From: Sipunculus nudus
Lineage: Eukaryota; Annelida; Sipuncula; Golfingiida; Sipunculidae
Direction of reading: 5' to 3'
Assembly (NCBI GenBank): GCA_026874595.1
Contig: CM049317.1
Span: 64,434,118 to 64,498,117 of the forward strand
Length of the DNA stretch: 64,000 nt
A program made the translations under genes and the position numbers. The notes beneath the pieces were generated by a model. The model saw nothing but the letters and a program-made list of their open reading frames with translations, did not search any database and was not told the DNA's origin. Positions 59,007 to 64,000 of the stretch are shown here, in pieces. The number at the start of each line of letters is the position of its first letter. The stretch's first letter is position 1.

Positions 59007-59249
59007 GGTGTTATCAGATGGTCTTCATTGTCCTATCTCGCACTGGTCATTTTTTAATAAATTTTTTTTTCATATTACCTTCCAAAATATTATCTTTGTT
59101 ACTGTGTTGCACATAATTTCTTTAAAATCTGTTCATATTTTTTAGTGTATTGTTGTTACGAACAAGATGACCCCAGAAGTAAAAAACAGTATCTCCTGGC
59201 TGAGGTATAATTAATAAAGGCAATCACAGATATATGGCTTTGCAGAAAA

Positions 59250-59277
59250 AAATATATATTGCATATATTATATATAT

Positions 59278-59316
<39 letters not shown>
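59250..59316. repeat. (TA)n microsatellite
   Basis: Interrupted then pure TA tract. Confidence 0.92.
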
Positions 59317-59318
<2 letters not shown>

Positions 59319-60770
59319 AAAATATGTTAAAATCAAATAATATAATAAGCTTAACAGTCAGTATAAAAATGTAGACCAATTGGGGAGAACAAAAAATTTA
59401 ATCCAGTCATACCTCTATGCATATACATATGTATTTGAAACAGTAATACAGAAAGAATGAATAATAAAAAGAACTGGGGACATAGCTTTGGAGAGGGCAC
59501 TTAAAAGATTGGGACTTCTTGATTCAAAGTCAACATTAACCATATCAGTGCAAATTTAATTGACATATGACAAAGAATACAGGCAGCTATATTAGCCGTA
59601 AAGCACACTGGCTCCGCTGTTTTCCCTTCTGCTGGTTCCTTAAGGTTGGAAGACCATATCATCCGGTTATGTTTTATTCATCGATGTGTCTCAGTGAGAA
59701 ACAACGTCCAGAATTTCAAGTGTTCACCATTGTGAGTGCGGAACTTCTTGGCTTACTCTTTAGTCTTAAACAGTGTTTCATTTCGGATGTGTAGGTAATT
59801 ACCCGTGGTTATCTTTTATTCATATGGTATTTGTTCTGAAGGTTTGAGGGGGTATGCTTTGTATGTTCACATGAATTATGCCACTTTAATGTTATATGTG
59901 TACTGCAGTGTGACTGGCATTGTTCAAGTGTATCCATAGTAGAATTTATTGTCCAAGGGACAAACACAGACGTTTTGTGTTTAATTATAAAACTCCGCAT
60001 TCAGATGTCTAGACAAGAAGCGTTGCCTGTGTACGATCTGTGGTTAATGCTGATAATGACCCCTCAAGATTTAGTGAAAGACAATAACTGTGTCGTCACA
60101 GAAGAATCTGCCACAGAAGGCCAAGAGTAAACAAACCTAAATATTTCTCCAAAGTGGCCTGGGTCCCTGTTTGTTTATATTAATCTACTGAGCTCACAGA
60201 AAGAGACCGGTAAATGTTACATAAATATTCCAGACCGGCTGATTGGAGAACTATTGACAGTGATAAGCTGCCTTGGTTCAGTAATTAATGAGCAGCTGAA
60301 TAAGGAATGAATATCAGGGAAAGAGTTTAAGTTTGTTATTAGCAAGGGAATATTGATTAAATATTGTAAATTGATTGAAAAAAATATAAAATTTTCAAAA
60401 TAGGCTTGTGGAGCCTGGCATAATAATTAGTATAAGCTTGGTAAGCAATAGCTATGGAAGTCAACATCTTGACAGACTTGAATATCACAAACCATGGCAA
60501 GGTTTTCCAAGTGATACATATTTGAATAAACTGAACACATACAATTTGATATTCCAGTTCTCAAATATTTTTAAACCAACTCTTGCCAGAGCCATTGGTA
60601 ATCATGGATTATTATCAGAGCCACTGAAAATCAAATTGATTTGTAACGGAACCATAAATAATGGTATTTGTCTTTCATGCCTGGATCATTATATTGTTAC
60701 ATATAGTGTCAGCTCTATTATTGGTATCCAGTAACATGTAATATTCTATGAATGGAGAGTCAGGGTTTTT

Positions 60771-61285
60771 AGCTCAGCTGACTGTTAAGTCATCTGAGCT
60801 ATAGTGATCACTCTTTGTCTGTCATCCGTCTGTCTGTCCATCTGCCGTTAACCAGGCACAAATCGTAACCGCTGGACCTAGAATCTTGTAACTTGACATT
60901 CTGAGAGGTCCATGAAAATCTCCTTGGAAACCAGAAATTATGCCTCTGTTACCCATATCCTTCGAGCTATGTGGCCCCAAAGTACCCCCCAGAATAGTAA
61001 AAAATTTCATACAAAAACTTCAATATCTCATTAACTACATCACTGATGGTCATGATTTTTGGCATACATATTGATCGTGAGATGCTCCATCAGTTCATGT
61101 AGACTGGTGGAGCCACCTATATTTTTCGATATTTACAAATTTTTTTCTCTTTTTATGAGATATATGAATACAGACACAATCTTGGCCTGTTCGTTAATCT
61201 GTTTGATCCTTCAGTTGAATGGGTATATACTACCATTCAGATGATAAAATTTCATTTTGCGAATCTCTTCCCAGTCAGCTGAGTG
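60771..61285 (+). mobile_element. Short TIR element with CTCAGCTGACTG ends and GGAGCCACC core
   Basis: CTCAGCTGACTG at 60773-60784 is exactly reverse-complemented as CAGTCAGCTGAG at 61272-61283. The interior has CATCCGTCTGTCTGTCC, AATCGTAACCGCTGGACCTA, and near 61104 GGTGGAGCCACC, a variant of the palindrome of the elements at 16855 and 44150. ATACAGACACAATCTTGGCC near 61173 is shared with the left edge of the window. About 515 bases, non-coding. Confidence 0.7.
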
Positions 61286-64000
61286 TCATGACCCATGGGT
61301 CACATGTTAATGTTACTGATATTTGTTACATGATACAAGGACATAATTGGCCTGGGGCAAGGCCTTGTGTCTAATATGGTCAGCAAGTATAACTGGTAAT
61401 TGCCTAGAAAATAACACCTAGCTGGACAGTGAAGCATCATTTTAATGCTTCCAGACTGGAACATGGAACATAGGTACATTATCATGCTGAGCAATGGCTT
61501 GGAGCAGATGTTAACACTAAATATCCTGACCAGCAGTCTGTGGCTAGGTCAGGGACCAGGCTGTAAATAATTCACTTGGGACAAGGGACCTATTAGTTAA
61601 CACCTCTTTTCTCATTCAGCTCTGCCCCACCAATGGTAACTTGATGTTCCTTTCCCATGTGGCTCCAACCATCCCTCCCTGAGTGTGCTCACTTGATGTC
61701 CTGTAGATTAATTAGATCCACAGTTGTCACTGTCCTTCAAGCTTTGCTAGAGCCAGGACAGTGTTCATTAGCCTTGGAAATTGTTCATTAGCCTCGCCAG
61801 CTTAAACAGTTCCTGCTTCTATATTCATAGCCCAAGTAGCTTAATTACCAGTTGCTGCACAGGTTCATTTAATACCAGTGAGACTTGACCCTTGGCGTTT
61901 TGGGATTGCCTGCCCACTCATCTTACAGAGACTTCCAAGTTTCTGTAATGACCACTAGAGGGGTATAGTGAATCTACAGCAGTAGACTTGACCTCATTAT
62001 CAATGCTTACCTGTGCTGATATTGCTTTCTTGGTATAATCTACTTAATAATTGCTGGTGTTGTCACTTAACCTTAATTGTCAGGCAACTCCTCTGTGGCT
62101 AAGCATCAGAAAATGCCTGTTGTTGGTCTTAAATTGTCCAAAGCAGAGCCTAGCGTGTCGGCAGGTGGTCTTTTTCCCATAAATTAATCTTGAGAAATTT
62201 GACATTAATTTGTGAAAGGACTATCAATATTCATTATTGAATGTGCTATCTACCATTTTTCATGAACTGCTCATATCATGTTTCAAGCAAGTGATCTCGC
62301 TGCATGAAAAACTGGATTCGCAAGTCTGTCATGTTAGAATTTCGCTATACCACTAGTATAGTATAAGTTAACATCATATTTAATTCCTGAATAACACCAC
62401 TTTGGAATGTATTTGAAGCTCATTGAATTTACTGAGCCTGTTTAAATACTCTAGAAAAATGAAATTCCTTGAAATTTCTATGATATCTAGAATCTAAGGA
62501 AAAGATCAAAGGTCAGTGGGACTGAGGTTTTCCAGGAAAATGTCAGTGGTGCTGGTCTTCCATGTAGTGAGGAGAAGAGTGCAAGGCATGCCACTGTAGT
62601 TACAATTAGATTCTAGCAGGTCTGTATGAATGGTTCATTAAGCAGAACACAAGACCAACATCCCTAATGAGGAAATGACTTCTATTGAATCTGTTACAAA
62701 GTGGGTGAAGCACTTTTGAGTAGGACCAAAGTACTTATCATCATTAAACTGATGTGGTTGCCAGCTTGGCTTGGATCGGCTTGGTTATCATCACAGTAAT
62801 CATGAAGCAATCATTATGGGTTAACCAAAGCAGAAGATAGGACTTTGTGGTCTCCTCAAATAGGTGTCCAAGCAGTAATTTACACACATCAAATTTTAAG
62901 TACGTCAACTGTTGTTATAGATTGGTCAGTGAATTGGGATGACAATATTACCAATTGTACTGCTGGCTGGTCCCCAGAACTGTCCTTATAACATCCACAC
63001 AGCCTTGCCCATGAATTATGATGACAGTGTTCATTAGGTTTAATTACCTAATCTTTTTCACACAAGGACTGTGGCAAGCTGGCAGCAGCTGGTGTATCAG
63101 TCTTGTGTTTGTAAGGGATGAGGCTGCTTGCAAACCTGTTAAATATAGGAATTCTTGTGGTTTAACACTGAGGCAGAAGGCAGTTTAACTGCTGTGGCAT
63201 GATCTTTGCCTGGACCTTACCAGCTGAAAAGAGGGAGAGACCACTGAAGAAGCACTGCAGTTCTTCTGGCTCGGGAAATGGCTACTAATCTTCATTGCAG
63301 CATTTGTTGGCAACATATTTTCCGCATTTTGATTATATATTTATTAATGTTTGCCAGACAAAGATAGCACAGAGTGAGCTGTGGATAGATGAAATAAGTG
63401 GTGCAAAGTGGCACAAAGCGGTTAAATCAGCATTTCATGGCCATACCAGTAACAATACAAACAGGGTGTTACGACTGCTCTGGCATGGGAGATGATATTA
63501 TCGTAACCTGTTGGATTGCCCAGAGCCCAGTTTCATAGCTCATGGGGGACGGGGGTGCGTGAAAAAATGACAAAGACATTCAGCATGAGGATGAAATATG
63601 ACAGCAGTGGGCGCAAGTTAATACCAAGTGGACGTAAAAATTACCATATAGACAGGCTGTCAGTACGCATTACAAAATGCCAAGCAAGCCCATCCAGTCC
63701 TAACACTGCAGAAGATGACAACTTGTTTAGAAATCAGAACATTCATTGAGCACTGCAGAAACTTAAAATCTCAAGATTTTTTATTTGGTCGTAATCTTTT
63801 GTCGGTGGATATTAATTATGACGAAGCATCCTGTAATGATGAGGAACTGTTTCCAATGCTGGGACCCCGTGAACATTTGCACCTTACACTCTAGGGGCTG
63901 TATTATAGCGTGCTGTTTTCCTTTTATATTAATAAGAATCATGGGCCTTCAAGGGCCTTCAGTATTTACGAGACTGTGCCATCAAGCTGCTAGGCTCACT

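Larger units (their letters stand above)
54776..64000 (+). other. Presumed large first intron, no further exon seen
   Basis: Over 9 kb to the window end without a convincing coding exon. It holds a few worn transposon copies (listed separately). Much of the rest (for example 57570-58200 and 61500-63500) is sequence of balanced composition with no obvious repeats. Frames at 60408-60734 (108 codons, non-ATG start) and 63295-63749 resemble no known protein. Confidence 0.5.

Noticed and set aside
60408-60734. 108-codon plus-strand frame
   Set aside because: It opens with a GTG codon, has no recognisable domain, and lies in AT-rich presumed intron.

Overview
This window is nuclear DNA from an invertebrate animal. 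It is AT-rich and intron-rich, and transposon debris and simple repeats fill much of it. The repeat types (tRNA-derived SINEs, short elements with hAT-like CAG...CTG ends, a TA-flanked element carrying CGCGA motifs, and many short elements with ATGGCGCCACC-like cores) look like those of molluscs, probably a bivalve or gastropod. That placement is an inference from repeat style and not a proof.

One gene is complete and can be named. A three-exon gene on the minus strand (coding exons 24073-23923, 18455-18288 and 9226-9066) encodes a 159-residue, four-membrane-segment protein that is clearly an HRG-1/SLC48A1 haem transporter. Its introns are 5.5 kb and 9.1 kb. Intron 2 is dominated by two abutting, unrelated satellite arrays: about 30 copies of a 59-bp unit, then about 64 copies of a ~77-bp unit that shows higher-order (dimer and tetramer) organisation.

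On the plus strand the right half appears to hold the 5' part of a second, larger gene that runs past the window end. Two short coding starts are visible, at 42478-42547 and 54685-54775. Both end in phase 1 at a donor site, as expected of alternative first coding exons that share a downstream exon. The second is preceded by a leader-like region with two upstream ORFs. I cannot name this gene.

The left 5.5 kb is a decayed element about 4.6 kb long. It has long inverted-repeat arms (845-1105 and 5195-5453) around a broken minus-strand gene of the widespread invertebrate 'TGCDTTS' family, and a smaller element is nested in it. From 16.4 to 22.8 kb and from 29.8 to 37.2 kb there are further mobile elements: a TA-flanked MITE, SINEs, hAT-like elements (some with apparent 5-bp and one with 8-bp target duplications), a nested pair, and a fold-back element. 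A repeat superfamily carrying the palindrome AGGTGGCGCCACCT occurs in both halves. Its two longest copies are internally tandem and lie in opposite orientations.

The remaining stretches (5.7-8.3, 24.2-29.8, 37.7-41.8, 45.4-47.9, 49.2-54.2 and 54.8-64 kb) are non-coding as far as I can see. I found no functional tRNA or rRNA gene, no CRISPR array and no bacterial-style operon.
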